64,000 bases of DNA from Azospirillum lipoferum 4B (GTDB lineage: Bacteria > Pseudomonadota > Alphaproteobacteria > Azospirillales > Azospirillaceae). The stretch covers positions 578,501 to 642,500 of the forward strand of contig NC_016623.1 in NCBI RefSeq assembly GCF_000283655.1, in the 5' to 3' direction. Below the pieces are notes generated by a model. That model was given only the letters and a program-made list of their open reading frames with translations. It searched no databases and had not been told where the DNA came from. This document shows positions 1 through 7,999 of the stretch, piece by piece (within the stretch, counting starts at the first letter, position 1; the number at the start of each line of letters is the position of its first letter). A program made the position numbers and the translations under genes.

Positions 1-120
1 GCCGCAACCAAGGCGAAGCGGTGGACCGAGCCGGTCTTCGGCGAATCGCGGTCGGTGCTCGACCAGATCGTCAACAACCGGGTGCTGCGCTTCCAACAGG
101 CGATCCTGCGGCAGGGGTGA
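1..120 (+). CDS. C-terminal end of an unidentified protein (partial)
   Basis: An open frame enters from the left edge in frame 1 and stops at a TGA at 118-120. The 39 visible residues end in a basic, helical-looking tail (VLDQIVNNRVLRFQQAILRQ). No motif allows the family to be named. It converges on the ABC transporter gene with only 7 bases between the two stop codons, which supports it being a real gene end and not chance. The function cannot be stated from this piece. Confidence 0.5.
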   Translation, partial: AATKAKRWTEPVFGESRSVLDQIVNNRVLRFQQAILRQG

Positions 121-127
121 GTCAAGG

Positions 128-1921
128 TCACCCCGCCGCCACCAGCTCCGCCGTCCCCTCGCCGTCGCGCCGCACCGTCAGCCTGCGGTCGTGGAAGGCG
201 GCGAGGCTGGGGCGGTGGCCGATGCTGACCAGGGCGGTGCCGGGCAGGCGCTCGCGCAGCAGGCGGTAGAGCCGTTCCTCCGTCTCCGGGTCGCAGGCCG
301 AGGTCGCCTCGTCCAGATAGAGCCAGCCGGGCTTGTGCAGCAGGGCGCGGGCGACGGCGATGCGCTGCTGCTCGCCGCCGGACAGGCGTTGCGACCAGTG
401 GTCCTCCTCCGCCAGCCGGTCGGCGAAAGCGGCCATGCCGACGGCGTCCAGGGCCTCGCGCACCGTCTCGGTCCCGAAGGCGTCGGGGGCGGCCGGGTAG
501 GTGACGGCGGCGCGCAGGGTCCCGATAGGCAGATAGGGCCGCTGCGGCAGGATCATGCTGCCGGTGGCGGTGGCGGTGGCGGTGGCGGTGCCGCCGGCCG
601 GCAGCGCGATGCGGCCTTGCCCGAAGGGCCAGATGCCGGCGATGGCGCGCAGGATCGTGCTCTTGCCCGAGCCGGAAGGGCCGGAGATCAGCAGCGTCTC
701 GCCCGGCCGGACCGTCAGGTCGGCGCGCAGCAGCGGCGTGCCTCCGGTCGGCAGGGTCAGGGCCAGCCCGTCAAGCGTAAGGGCATGGTCGGCGCCAACG
801 GTGCGCTCCACCCCGGCATGGTCGCGGCTGGCTGCCCGGACGGCCTCCACCGCATGGTGAAATCCGGTCAGGCGGGTGGTGGTGGCGTGCCAGTCGGCGA
901 GATTCACATAGGCGTCGATGAACCAGGACAGCGACCCCTGCACCTGTCCGAAGGCCTGCGATGTCTGCATCAGCGAACCCAGCGGCAGGGCGCCGCTGAA
1001 ATAGCGCGGTGCGGCGACCAGCAGCGGGAAGATGACGGCGATCTGCCCATAGGCGGAGGTGAACCAGACCAGCCGCTTCTGCGTGCGCATCAGCGCCCAC
1101 CAGTTGGCGACCACGCGGGCGAAGCGCTCGTTGAAGCCGCGGGTTTCCTGCGCCTCTCCCTGCTGCAGGGCGACGCTTTCGGCATTCTCGCGCAGGCGGA
1201 CCATGGCAAAGCGGAAGTCGGCCTCGTAGCGTTGCTGTTCGAAGCTGAGCCGGGCGAGCGGCTTGCCGATCCGGTGGGTGATCCAGGTGCCGGCGACGGC
1301 ATAGACGAGCGCCACCCACACCATGTAGCCGGGCAGGTCGATGCCCAGCCACGGAATGGCGACCGAGCCCGACAGACTCCACAGGATGGCGAGGAAGGAG
1401 AGCAGCGACACCAGATTGGTCAGGAAGCCCAGCGACAGGCTCAGCGTCAGCTGCACGAAGCCGCGCAGATCCTCGGCGATGCGCTGGTCGGGGTTGTCGG
1501 TGCCGGTGTGGGCGAATTGCAGGCGGTAATAGGTCTGGTTCTCCAGCCAGTCGCCGAGATAGCGTTCGGTCAGCCAGCGGCGCCAGCGGATCTGCAGCAT
1601 CTGGTTCAGGTACAGGCGGTAGACCGCCACCGCGATGAAGACCAGCGCCAGCCCGCCGAAGACCAGAAGGGAGTGGATGAAGGCGCCCTGGTCCTTCTCC
1701 TGCAGCGCGTTGAAGATGTCGGCGTTGATCTGGGTGAACCAGACTTCCATGAACACCGCGCCCAGATTGAGGACGACGATTGCCGCCAGCAGTCCGCGTG
1801 CCGCCCATTTCTCGTCCGAGGACCAGTATGGTCTGGTCAGGCGCCAGACGTCGGACAGGAAGTGACGGGCGGCGGACAGGCGTCCGGTGGGAGCAGGCGG
1901 AGAATATGCACGCGCGGACAT
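128..1921 (-). CDS. ABC transporter, fused membrane and ATPase domains (YddA/SbmA-type)
   Basis: This is a 597-residue half-transporter with the membrane domain first and the ATPase second. The N-terminal ~340 residues carry several hydrophobic segments and match the SbmA/BacA-like ABC_membrane_2 type, seen in stretches such as VWFTQINADIFNAL near 60-73. The ATPase has Walker [10 protein letters not shown] at about 414-422, signature LSGGEQQR near 513-520 and Walker B WLYLDEATS near 533-541. Relatives export or import peptides, cobalamin or very-long-chain acyl compounds as homodimers in the inner membrane, so the substrate is open. A threonine-alanine run of ten residues lies between Walker A and the signature, encoded by a hexanucleotide repeat. 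No partner gene is adjacent. Confidence 0.9.
   Translation of the reverse strand: MSARAYSPPAPTGRLSAARHFLSDVWRLTRPYWSSDEKWAARGLLAAIVVLNLGAVFMEVWFTQINADIFNALQEKDQGAFIHSLLVFGGLALVFIAVAVYRLYLNQMLQIRWRRWLTERYLGDWLENQTYYRLQFAHTGTDNPDQRIAEDLRGFVQLTLSLSLGFLTNLVSLLSFLAILWSLSGSVAIPWLGIDLPGYMVWVALVYAVAGTWITHRIGKPLARLSFEQQRYEADFRFAMVRLRENAESVALQQGEAQETRGFNERFARVVANWWALMRTQKRLVWFTSAYGQIAVIFPLLVAAPRYFSGALPLGSLMQTSQAFGQVQGSLSWFIDAYVNLADWHATTTRLTGFHHAVEAVRAASRDHAGVERTVGADHALTLDGLALTLPTGGTPLLRADLTVRPGETLLISGPSGSGKSTILRAIAGIWPFGQGRIALPAGGTATATATATGSMILPQRPYLPIGTLRAAVTYPAAPDAFGTETVREALDAVGMAAFADRLAEEDHWSQRLSGGEQQRIAVARALLHKPGWLYLDEATSACDPETEERLYRLLRERLPGTALVSIGHRPSLAAFHDRRLTVRRDGEGTAELVAAG
563..590. repeat. In-frame hexanucleotide tandem repeat inside the ABC transporter gene
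   Basis: The unit ggtggc occurs four full times plus four bases. Read on the minus strand it encodes alternating Thr-Ala at about residues 445-454 of the transporter. Gain or loss of units would keep the reading frame. Confidence 0.85.
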
Positions 1922-2123
1922 CGGCCGGGCACTCGCAAGCGGTCAGCACATGGGATGCCGATTACCATCCTTTGCCGCAGCGGAGGCATGAATTCGCTGT
2001 CACTTGCCGCCAGCGGATCGGCCGAGGCCGCCACGAGGTGCGGCGGCATGGTGTTGGAGGGGGGCGCTGGAGGGGGCGCTGGACGGCAAGGTCGGCGGCG
2101 CCGCGCCCCGAGGCAGCCGGATC

Positions 2124-2933
2124 CTACGGTCCCGTCCGCTCCAGGAAATACTCCATCTCCTGGATGATGCCGCTCTGGGCGGCCCACAGGGCGGCCTGGG
2201 TGCGGTTGCGGACGTTGATGGTCTGCATGATGTGGCGCACATGCAGCTTGACCAGATCCTCGGTCATCAGCATCTCGCGCGCGATCTCCTTGTTGCTGCA
2301 TCCGTCCATGATCAGCTTCAGGATGCGTGCATGGCGCGGATAGAGGCCGGGATAGCCCAGAAGCTCGGATTCATGCTGGGCCGCCGACCCGTCTTCGCCG
2401 TTGCGGCGGAGGGCCGTGGGTGAGAAATAGTCGAAGCATTCCTCAGGCACCACCGGTTCGCCGGCATGGATCAGGCGCAGGGCCAGGACGAAGGCGGTCG
2501 GCGCCATCCGGTTCAGCAGATAGCCGCGCACGCCGAAACGCAGCGCCATCCGCATGTGATGGGCCGAGAATTCGTCCGCGATCATCGCCAGCCTGGCATT
2601 TTCGCCGTACCAGCTGCGGAAGTTCCAGGCGTCGGTCTTCAGCGATGCGAGATCGAACAGCACGATGTCCGCCGTCCGTTCGCCGGCCCGTTCGGTGCCG
2701 CCGTTGCCGGCCGGCGGTTCCAGCGTGACCACCGCCCCGCCGGCGGAAATGCCGGCGGCATAACGGTCGCCCGCCCCGTTCGCCCGCCCGTTCCATGCCG
2801 TCTTCGGGGAAAGCCCCGTGGCAAGCCGGCTTTGCGGATCGATGACCTCGAAGCAATCATCCAGGATGTTCAGGATGGACTCACGCAGCAATCGGCTTTG
2901 ATTGTGGACTATCACACGAATGCGGTCGGGCAT
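2124..2933 (-). CDS. LuxR-family transcriptional regulator with atypical N-terminal domain
   Basis: A 269-residue protein. The C-terminal ~65 residues are a LuxR/NarL helix-turn-helix, with the signature NKEIAREMLMTEDLVKLHVRHI and the following NVRNRTQAALWA. The N-terminus starts like a receiver domain (RIRVIVHNQSRLLRESI) but the usual acidic pocket (DD after strand 1) is absent, so classical phosphorylation is doubtful. The ATG at 2933 has a GGGGGAGA site 8-9 bases upstream. It stands alone, with about 200 bases before the ABC transporter and about 740 bases upstream. Its position beside the polysaccharide locus makes control of that locus possible, but nothing in the sequence proves it. Confidence 0.8.
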   Translation of the reverse strand: MPDRIRVIVHNQSRLLRESILNILDDCFEVIDPQSRLATGLSPKTAWNGRANGAGDRYAAGISAGGAVVTLEPPAGNGGTERAGERTADIVLFDLASLKTDAWNFRSWYGENARLAMIADEFSAHHMRMALRFGVRGYLLNRMAPTAFVLALRLIHAGEPVVPEECFDYFSPTALRRNGEDGSAAQHESELLGYPGLYPRHARILKLIMDGCSNKEIAREMLMTEDLVKLHVRHIMQTINVRNRTQAALWAAQSGIIQEMEYFLERTGP

Positions 2934-3326
2934 GTCCGTCTCCCCCAGGAATGGACGATATGGCAGGCGACATCGTCGCGCGGCTGGACCGCAGGGCCTC
3001 CTCCCCCGGACGCTGTACGGTAGGGCGGCAAGGGCGACGTGGCGATGATGGCTGCCGGTTTCTTCCGTCCGGCGATGTGCCTTCGGCTCCCCGTTCGAGC
3101 CTTCGCGTTGCTCCGTCGACTGCCGCCGCGCTGAACCGGCGCGATGTGCGAATTCGATGGACGATGCACGTTGTATCGATGGGTGCGTGTTCGTCCGATC
3201 GAATTTAGATCGAACTATGATCCGGCACTCACGGCATTGTCTGCATCACTTTTGGAAAGCTTCCAGGGTCAGAGGGAGAGAGTGTCATGCCGGCAGGAGA
3301 AGCCCGGCCCTGAAAGGCGAACAGTA

Positions 3327-3368
3327 ACTGGGCTATTTTGCACCGGATATGGGAAGTGATAGCCCAGT
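3327..3368. promoter_or_regulatory. 10-bp perfect inverted repeat
   Basis: ACTGGGCTAT at 3327-3336 is the exact reverse complement of ATAGCCCAGT at 3359-3368, with a 22-base spacer. It could be a regulator-binding dyad or the base of an RNA stem. A second element upstream, GATCGAA at 3197-3203 and again at 3208-3214, repeats at 11-base spacing, one helical turn. Confidence 0.4.
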
Positions 3369-3579
3369 CAACCCGCGCGGGCCTCCAGTGGATGACGTCT
3401 TGTGGAGAGGGGGCGTAGATGAATCGGCCGAAAGAATGCGCCTGTACTGCAAGAAAAACGGTTTAAAAAAACAATTTCAATTAGAAGCAGCAACTTCGAA
3501 GGCCGTTCCATTGGCGCCCGCCCGCAAAGATAATATAGACTCTTAAACAGCTGCGACCAGCCGGACAATTCGGCGGCCG

Positions 3580-3604
3580 AAAAAGGCGGGGACGAAGCCC
3601 CGCC
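3580..3604 (-). terminator. Rho-independent terminator after the carbohydrate-binding protein gene
   Basis: Stem GGCGGGG (3585-3591) pairs with CCCCGCC (3598-3604) around a six-base loop. On the minus strand the stem is followed by five T residues (complement of 3580-3584). It lies about 70 bases past the stop codon at 3673. Confidence 0.75.
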
Positions 3605-3672
3605 GAAGCGGGCCCCCGTCCCCATCCCGAACCGTCCGGTTCCGTCTTAAGCCGCTGCCTTAAGCCGCCCCC

Positions 3673-6402
3673 TTACGCTGCCATGTCCTGGGTGATGGCG
3701 TAGACCCCGGTATCCCAGCGGTCGATGGCGGTGTCGAAGCTGCCCATGCCGTTCACCACGTCGAAGCTCTGGGTGGTGTTGTGGATCAGATCCTGGACCG
3801 TGTAATGGCCGTTGGCCAGCTGCAGCTCCACATGGGTCGCCACCGACTTGCGCGCCGCGGTGTCGTTGAAGTCGACCCGGTCGGACGCGACCACGATCAG
3901 CCGGTCCTTCTGGTCGTAGAAGCCGTAGCCGGTGATCTGGGCGTCCGGATCCGTGTCGGTGAAGGTCAGCGGGTGCTTGTAGGTCAGCGCCTCGTCGCCG
4001 ATCAGCACCGGGGCCTTGGCCTTCAGCGCGGCGATCTCGGCATCGCTGAACAGGCTTTGCCCCTCGTAGGTCGCCTGCGGGATGATCCAGGCGCTGGGCG
4101 CGCTGGCCTTGGTCATCGCCGGCAGGGCGGCGTCGCTGACGTAATAGCCGAAGGTCACGCCGGCATCGTGCAGCTTGGTGATCGGCGTCAGCAGCTCGCC
4201 CAGATAGGCGTTGCCGATGGAGTTGCCGGCCGGCTCCAGCGCGTTCATCGCCTTTTCGGCATTGGCGCTGTAATAGAGCGCCGGGCCGAAGGGGCGGGTC
4301 GGCACGATGTCGCGCAGCATGTCCAGCCAGGGCTGCTTCACCTCGCCCCAGTCGTGATAGCTGCGCGACCACTGCTCCGCCGCGCGGCGCACGCCGCCCT
4401 GGTCGTCGGCGATCATCGTCCAGCCGCTCTGCAGCCAGGTCTGTTCCAGCCGGCCCCAGCCCAGCTCCTCGCGCGCCGTGCCGGAGACGCCGGTGTAGAG
4501 GCTGTCGACCGCACCCCAATAGTCCTTTTCCGACGAGGACATCATGTGGCCGAAATGGGCGTCCGGCGCGCGGGCGGCGTGGATGCCCAGCATCGCCTGC
4601 TCGTAGGAGGCCGGCGCCTGCTTGTGCTGCATCGTGAAGCGCTCGAGCGTCTGGACGTTGAACAGGATGTCGTCCTCGTTCATCTTCTCGGCGATCACCC
4701 GGGCGTCGACGCCGGCGAATTCGCGCATCGCCGCCGGGGTGAAGGACACCTGCGTGGTCAGCCAGGCCGGCTTGCCGGTGTGCTCGACGATGGACTCGTC
4801 CAGCGCCTTCCAGCTTTCGGCCCAGCCGTCGACGAAATAGTCCAGCCACTTGGTCGGATGGTTGGCGACGATGTAATCGGCCTGCTGCGCCAGGGTGGTG
4901 CCGGAGACCTTGATGCCGGTCTTGGCGCTGAATTCGGCGATCATCCGCGTGTTGAAGAAGTCCATCACGCCGGAATGCGGGCTGCCGTCGAAGAAATCGG
5001 CAAGCTCATAGCCGCGGGTGCCGGTCAGGGCGGACAGGCGGCCCAGCTTGTCGGCCATCCAGTCGCCGTAATGGGCGGTGCCGCCGGTCCAGCCGGCCGG
5101 CGCGTCCTTGGTGTCCAGCGGCATCAGCGGGCTGACATAGCCCCAGCCATAGGGATTGCCGCTGTCGGAATTGAGGATGTTGCCGTCGGCGTCGCGCCCC
5201 AGATACTGCTGGTGCGCCTTCACCCAGGAGACCCAGGCCTTGTGGCCGCCGAGATTGGCGAACTCGCCGCCGGTCTGCGAATACTCGAAGGTGTCCTCCC
5301 ACAGCTGCAGGCCGATCAGCGGCATCACCCCGTCGGCCAGATGGCCGGCGGCGACATCGCGCGTCTCCTTCAGGTGGGTGGAGCTGGCATAGTCCGGCAC
5401 CGATTCCCAGAACAGGTGCTGCGGCGCCAGCCCGCGGTCCGCACCCCAGGAGATGGCGGACACGTCGGACTTCAGCGGCGGACGGTCGCTGCTGACCCCG
5501 GCGCTGGCGGTGTGCTCGTTCTTCGGCAGCGTCGGGGAGGGGGCCGGCGCGGCGGGGGCGGTGGTCGAGCTGCCGCCCAGCATCGCCTTGGTGACGGGGA
5601 CGTTCAGCGTGCCGTTCCACCACAGCCCCTGCTGGCCGGCGACGACGTCCCTGCCGTCCAGCGCGCCGCGGTCATAGGTGACGCCGGCGGCGGTGGAGGC
5701 GACGCTGTGGCCGTTCACCACGACGGAGCCGATAAAGAGGCTGCGGTCCTGGCCGTTGACGACGGCGTCGTTGTCGTACTGGACCTGGATCTTGTGCGCC
5801 AGCGCCGGGTCGAGGTCGACCGTGAACTTGTAGGCGGTCTGGGTGGTGGCGGACACCTTCGCCTCGCCCACCACCTTGCCGTCGGCCAGCAGCTTGAAGT
5901 GCGGCGGCACGCCGCCGGCGCTCTTGCCCCAGGCGTTGACGACGACGCTGAAGGACTTGGTGGCGGCCGGCTCGGCGGTGGCCGCGTCCGGCGCCGGGAA
6001 CAGGGTCGCCGGCAGCGGGACGTTCAGCGCGCCGCCCCAATACATCGCTTCCTGGCCCTTCACCACGTCGCGACCGTCGATGGCACCCTTGTCGTAGGTC
6101 ACCGACGGATCGGTCACGGCAATCGGGGTGCCGTTCACGGAGACGGCGCGGACGAACAGGTTGCGGTCGGCGCCGCCCGCCATCCCGTCATTGTCGTAGA
6201 CGAGCTGCAAATTATGCGCGGTGTCGGCGGCGACCTTGGCGCTGATGGTGTAGCGCCCGGCGCTGCTGCCGTTCACCGTCGCCTGTCCGATGGTCGCGCC
6301 GTCCAGCTTCAGCGCCAGATGCGGCCAGACGCCGCCGGCTTCTTGCCCCCACGCGTCGATTGCGAAGGTGACATCGATGAGATTGGACCCGGTGATCGCC
6401 AT
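3673..6402 (-). CDS. Large protein with two CBM60-like carbohydrate-binding modules and an unassigned C-terminal domain
   Basis: The protein is 909 residues from the ATG at 6402, chosen because GGGAG sits 8 bases upstream; an in-frame start 13 codons earlier lacks such a site. Two homologous modules at about 8-131 and 148-275 share the patterns DAWGQEAGG/NAWGKSAGG, VYDNDG/QYDND and DKGAIDGRDVV/DRGALDGRDVV. These resemble calcium-dependent xylan-binding CBM60 modules. A Pro/Ala/Thr linker follows. The last ~600 residues are rich in Trp, Tyr and Asp and look like a glycosidase-type fold, but catalytic residues cannot be assigned. No Sec signal peptide is visible. The position next to the exopolysaccharide locus suggests a role in binding or processing polysaccharide. 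Confidence 0.75.
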   Translation of the reverse strand: MAITGSNLIDVTFAIDAWGQEAGGVWPHLALKLDGATIGQATVNGSSAGRYTISAKVAADTAHNLQLVYDNDGMAGGADRNLFVRAVSVNGTPIAVTDPSVTYDKGAIDGRDVVKGQEAMYWGGALNVPLPATLFPAPDAATAEPAATKSFSVVVNAWGKSAGGVPPHFKLLADGKVVGEAKVSATTQTAYKFTVDLDPALAHKIQVQYDNDAVVNGQDRSLFIGSVVVNGHSVASTAAGVTYDRGALDGRDVVAGQQGLWWNGTLNVPVTKAMLGGSSTTAPAAPAPSPTLPKNEHTASAGVSSDRPPLKSDVSAISWGADRGLAPQHLFWESVPDYASSTHLKETRDVAAGHLADGVMPLIGLQLWEDTFEYSQTGGEFANLGGHKAWVSWVKAHQQYLGRDADGNILNSDSGNPYGWGYVSPLMPLDTKDAPAGWTGGTAHYGDWMADKLGRLSALTGTRGYELADFFDGSPHSGVMDFFNTRMIAEFSAKTGIKVSGTTLAQQADYIVANHPTKWLDYFVDGWAESWKALDESIVEHTGKPAWLTTQVSFTPAAMREFAGVDARVIAEKMNEDDILFNVQTLERFTMQHKQAPASYEQAMLGIHAARAPDAHFGHMMSSSEKDYWGAVDSLYTGVSGTAREELGWGRLEQTWLQSGWTMIADDQGGVRRAAEQWSRSYHDWGEVKQPWLDMLRDIVPTRPFGPALYYSANAEKAMNALEPAGNSIGNAYLGELLTPITKLHDAGVTFGYYVSDAALPAMTKASAPSAWIIPQATYEGQSLFSDAEIAALKAKAPVLIGDEALTYKHPLTFTDTDPDAQITGYGFYDQKDRLIVVASDRVDFNDTAARKSVATHVELQLANGHYTVQDLIHNTTQSFDVVNGMGSFDTAIDRWDTGVYAITQDMAA

Positions 6403-6513
6403 CGGCACGACTCCCATTAACGAAAGATTAAGAACGTACAAGGTCGGGGTAATCAGATCGATTTGGCTACCCTTCCCGTTCGGGAGTCTTGACAGGTCAT
6501 CGCCATCGTTTGG

Positions 6514-6555
6514 AGAGTCAAAGATGGGATATGTATTTGACTCATCTTTGACTCT
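6514..6555. promoter_or_regulatory. 13-bp perfect inverted repeat between divergent genes
   Basis: AGAGTCAAAGATG at 6514-6526 is the exact reverse complement of CATCTTTGACTCT at 6543-6555, with a 16-base AT-rich spacer. It lies 111 bases upstream of the reverse carbohydrate-binding protein gene and about 190 bases upstream of the forward glycosyltransferase. A dyad of this length in an otherwise GC-rich genome is a good candidate operator for one or both genes. Confidence 0.55.
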
Positions 6556-6743
6556 TCCGTAAAAAACGATTTTGGTTGTGCGATTTCTTCAGCCGTTGAA
6601 AGCAATGGCGAAGCAACGACAGACTTAAGCCTGTTGAGCGGATTCGGTATCTTTCGTTTGTTTGGTGTGCGCGGCGTCTCCGTGGTCCACTCCGGCGTGA
6701 ACCGCCGCCGATACCGTCGATACAGCCGAGCAGGGGAAGCGCG

Positions 6744-7916
6744 ATGCGCATTGCCGTGGTGACGCAGAAGATCGTCCGCCATGACGGGCAGGGCCGGGTG
6801 AATGCCGTCGTGGTGGAGGAGTTGCTGCGCCGCGGGCACGAGGTGGTTGCCATCGCGACGGAGGTTGCCGACGAACTGGCGCGCCATCCCAGCCTGCGCT
6901 GGGTGCCGGTCAGCGGCGGCGGGGTGCCGACGCAACTGGCAAAAGATCAGCTGTTCGCCTGGCGGGCGAGCCGGGCGCTGGCGCGGGCAAGGCGGGCGGG
7001 GCTCGACCGGGTGGTGGTGAACGGCTTCGTCAGCTGGGCGCGGTCGGACGTCAACGCCGTGCATTTCGTCCATTCGGCCTGGATGCGCTCATCCACCCAT
7101 CCCGTGCGCAAGGGTCTGTCGCCGCTGTCGCTCTACCGGGCGCTCTACACCCTGCTGAATGTCGGCTTCGAGCGCTGGAGCTTCCGCCGTGCCGGCCGGC
7201 TGGTGGCGGTGTCGCGCACGGTGGCGGAGGAGTTGCGACGGGACGGCATCGACCCGGCCCGGCTGGCGGTGATCGACAACGGTGTCGACGTGGCGGAATT
7301 CCGGCCCGGAACGCCCGACCCGACCGTGTTCGGCCTGCCGGCGTCCCGTCCGGTGGCGCTGTTCGTCGGCGACGCCCGCAGCGACCGCAAGAATCTGGAC
7401 GGCGTTCTGCGCGCGCTGGCCGAAGTGCCGGACCTCTCGCTGGCGGTGGTGGGGGACGAACGCGGCGGTCCCTTCCCGGCGCTGGCGCGGTCACTGGGGG
7501 TGGAGGATCGCGTGCGCTTCCTCGGCCACCGGCGCGACGTGGCGGCGCTGATGCGGGCGGCCGACCTGTTCGTCTTCCCGACCCGTTACGAGCCATTCGG
7601 GCTGGTCCTGCTGGAGGCGGCGGCGAGCGGGCTGCCGGTCGTCACCACGCGGCTTGCCGGCGCCAGCTGGCTGCTGGAGGACGGGGCGGCCGTCGTGCTG
7701 GAAGACCCGGATGCGCATGACGCGCTGGTCGGGGCGATGCGCCGTTTGGCCGCCGACCCGGAGGAGCGCCGCCGCATGGGAGAGGCCGGCCGCCGCATCG
7801 CCGAACGCCACGACTGGCCGGTGACGGCGGGGCAGTATGTGGACCTTCTGGAAGCGATGGGGCCGCTCGCCAGCGGTGTGGAGATGGGCGGAGCGCTGGT
7901 CAGGTCGGCGTCGTGA
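6744..7916 (+). CDS. Glycosyltransferase, GT4 type
   Basis: A 390-residue GT-B glycosyltransferase that would transfer a sugar from a nucleotide-sugar donor onto a polysaccharide or lipid-linked acceptor in the cytoplasm. The N-terminus (MRIAVVTQKIV) and the Group 1 C-terminal half are clear, including the donor-binding E-x7-E motif EPFGLVLLE and the preceding FVFPTRYEPFG. The ATG has GGGGAAG 4-5 bases upstream. It is transcribed toward the long reverse polysaccharide operon and shares a bidirectional hairpin with it. The sugar and the linkage cannot be told from sequence. Confidence 0.88.
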   Translation: MRIAVVTQKIVRHDGQGRVNAVVVEELLRRGHEVVAIATEVADELARHPSLRWVPVSGGGVPTQLAKDQLFAWRASRALARARRAGLDRVVVNGFVSWARSDVNAVHFVHSAWMRSSTHPVRKGLSPLSLYRALYTLLNVGFERWSFRRAGRLVAVSRTVAEELRRDGIDPARLAVIDNGVDVAEFRPGTPDPTVFGLPASRPVALFVGDARSDRKNLDGVLRALAEVPDLSLAVVGDERGGPFPALARSLGVEDRVRFLGHRRDVAALMRAADLFVFPTRYEPFGLVLLEAAASGLPVVTTRLAGASWLLEDGAAVVLEDPDAHDALVGAMRRLAADPEERRRMGEAGRRIAERHDWPVTAGQYVDLLEAMGPLASGVEMGGALVRSAS

Positions 7917-7946
7917 GGGGCACGTCATCGCACTCGGAGACGAACG

Positions 7947-7969
7947 CCCTCTCCCGGGGCGGGAGAGGG
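7947..7969. terminator. Bidirectional hairpin between convergent genes
   Basis: CCCTCTCCC (7947-7955) pairs perfectly with GGGAGAGGG (7961-7969) around a five-base loop. It lies between the forward glycosyltransferase stop (7916) and the reverse operon end (8000). No strong T tract follows on either strand, so its efficiency is uncertain. Confidence 0.6.
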
Positions 7970-7999
7970 TGATACATGCGATTGCCCTGCGAGACGGCC

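Larger units (their letters stand above)
2934..3672. other. Intergenic region with dyads and a terminator, no convincing gene
   Basis: Most of this 739-base stretch shows no convincing reading frame. Two short frames, 3349-3546 forward and 3368-3625 reverse, have no ribosome site and no recognisable protein. The stretch holds a direct repeat at 3197-3214, a perfect inverted repeat at 3327-3368, and a terminator at 3580-3604 for the gene to the right. It is more AT-rich around 3430-3545 than the flanking genes. Confidence 0.6.

Noticed and set aside
3349-3625. Small forward and reverse open frames in the LuxR to CBM gap
   Set aside because: There is no ribosome site and no recognised protein, and the region contains a terminator and repeats instead.
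3781-6420. Very long forward open frame (879 codons) over the carbohydrate-binding protein gene
   Set aside because: It is antisense to a gene with clear domain structure, lacks a ribosome site, and its composition (Arg/Gly/His/Asp-rich) is typical of a shadow frame in GC-rich DNA.
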